NCBI RefSeq assembly: GCF_035627495.1
Contig: NZ_DASPLO010000087.1
Coordinates: 1-6,018 of the forward strand
Source of the DNA: Methylocaldum sp035627495
Lineage (GTDB): Bacteria > Pseudomonadota > Gammaproteobacteria > Methylococcales > Methylococcaceae
Length of the DNA stretch: 6,018 bases
Direction: 5' to 3'
Position numbers and translations under genes: made by a program. Below the pieces are notes generated by a model. It did not search any database, was not told the DNA's origin, and worked only from the letters and a program-made list of their open reading frames with translations. Positions 5,941-6,018 of this stretch are shown piece by piece (within the stretch, counting starts at the first letter, position 1; each line of letters opens with the position of its first letter).

Positions 5941-6018
5941 AACCGATTAGCAGTCACGGAGAATGAATGGCGTATCCTCTTTCCGATTTTGGCGGCTCAA
6001 AAACATGTATATATCGGC
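5935..6018 (+). CDS. IS5-family transposase, N-terminal fragment (runs off the window)
   Basis: The 28 visible codons read MANRLAVTENEWRILFPI, then LAAQKHVYIG, and stay open to the window edge. The pattern of an acidic residue before EW, then a hydrophobic stretch, then VYIG, matches the N-terminus of IS5-family transposases of the type that continue with a CRRF...LW.LR.G.WR.LP region. No clear Shine-Dalgarno site precedes the ATG, and the start sits in a hairpin stem, which fits low expression. The start 53 bases from the element end is in the usual position. It is cut by the window edge, so whether the enzyme is intact or split into two frames cannot be seen. Confidence 0.75.
   Translation, partial: MANRLAVTENEWRILFPILAAQKHVYIG

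Larger units (their letters stand above)
5882..6018 (+). mobile_element. Second IS5-family element, left end only
   Basis: At 5881-5882 the minus-strand transposase frame stops making sense, and GGTTCTGTTGACATTTCGGG begins, a typical IS5-family end. A transposase start follows on the + strand 53 bases later. The junction contains CTAG (5879-5882), again fitting a TA or YTAR target. The element therefore sits inside the older IS, in the opposite orientation, and continues beyond the window. The two ends are similar but not identical, so these are related but different elements. Confidence 0.75.

Overview
The window holds a surface-polysaccharide (exopolysaccharide, capsule or O-antigen type) operon on the + strand. 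It is preceded by a long non-coding leader and closed on the right by two insertion sequences of the IS5 family. The organism is probably a gammaproteobacterium. This rests on a JUMPstart/ops-like leader element (the RfaH recruitment signal), good Shine-Dalgarno sites and the gene content; genus cannot be told. Base composition is uneven: about 76% G+C over 241-420 and about 70% in a sampled line of the IS at 5581-5640, but only about 35-45% in sampled lines of the operon. This suggests the operon was acquired separately from its flanks.

Layout: 1-787 has no convincing gene. It carries a possible extended -10 promoter (227-235), a G+C-rich stretch with a run of nine C (407-415), a perfect 18-bp palindrome (589-606) and a JUMPstart-like element (652-686, with the ops core GGCGGTAG at 674-681). 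Four genes follow: 788-1660, a membrane protein with a degenerate GGDEF domain; 1657-2349, a small initiating sugar-phosphate transferase; 2401-3951, an O-antigen ligase/polymerase-type (Wzy_C) membrane protein; 3968-5383, a Wzz/GumC-type chain-length determinant. The first two overlap by 4 bp, and the later gaps are 51 and 16 bp, as expected for one transcript.

The Wzz gene ends exactly at the border of a decayed IS5-type element whose transposase lies on the minus strand. That element is interrupted near 5880 by the start of a second IS5-family element on the + strand, which runs off the window. Glycosyltransferases and a flippase that such a pathway would need are not visible; they may lie beyond the insertions or elsewhere.

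Inferred working model: RfaH (or a relative) loads at the leader to allow expression of the long operon. The degenerate GGDEF protein keeps an RxxD inhibitory-site-like motif and may act as a c-di-GMP receptor, as PelD does for Pel. The sugar transferase primes undecaprenyl phosphate, the Wzy_C protein polymerises or ligates repeat units, and the Wzz protein sets chain length or helps export. The least expected points are the receptor-like first gene, the JUMPstart leader, and the IS junction that may have supplied the Wzz stop codon.
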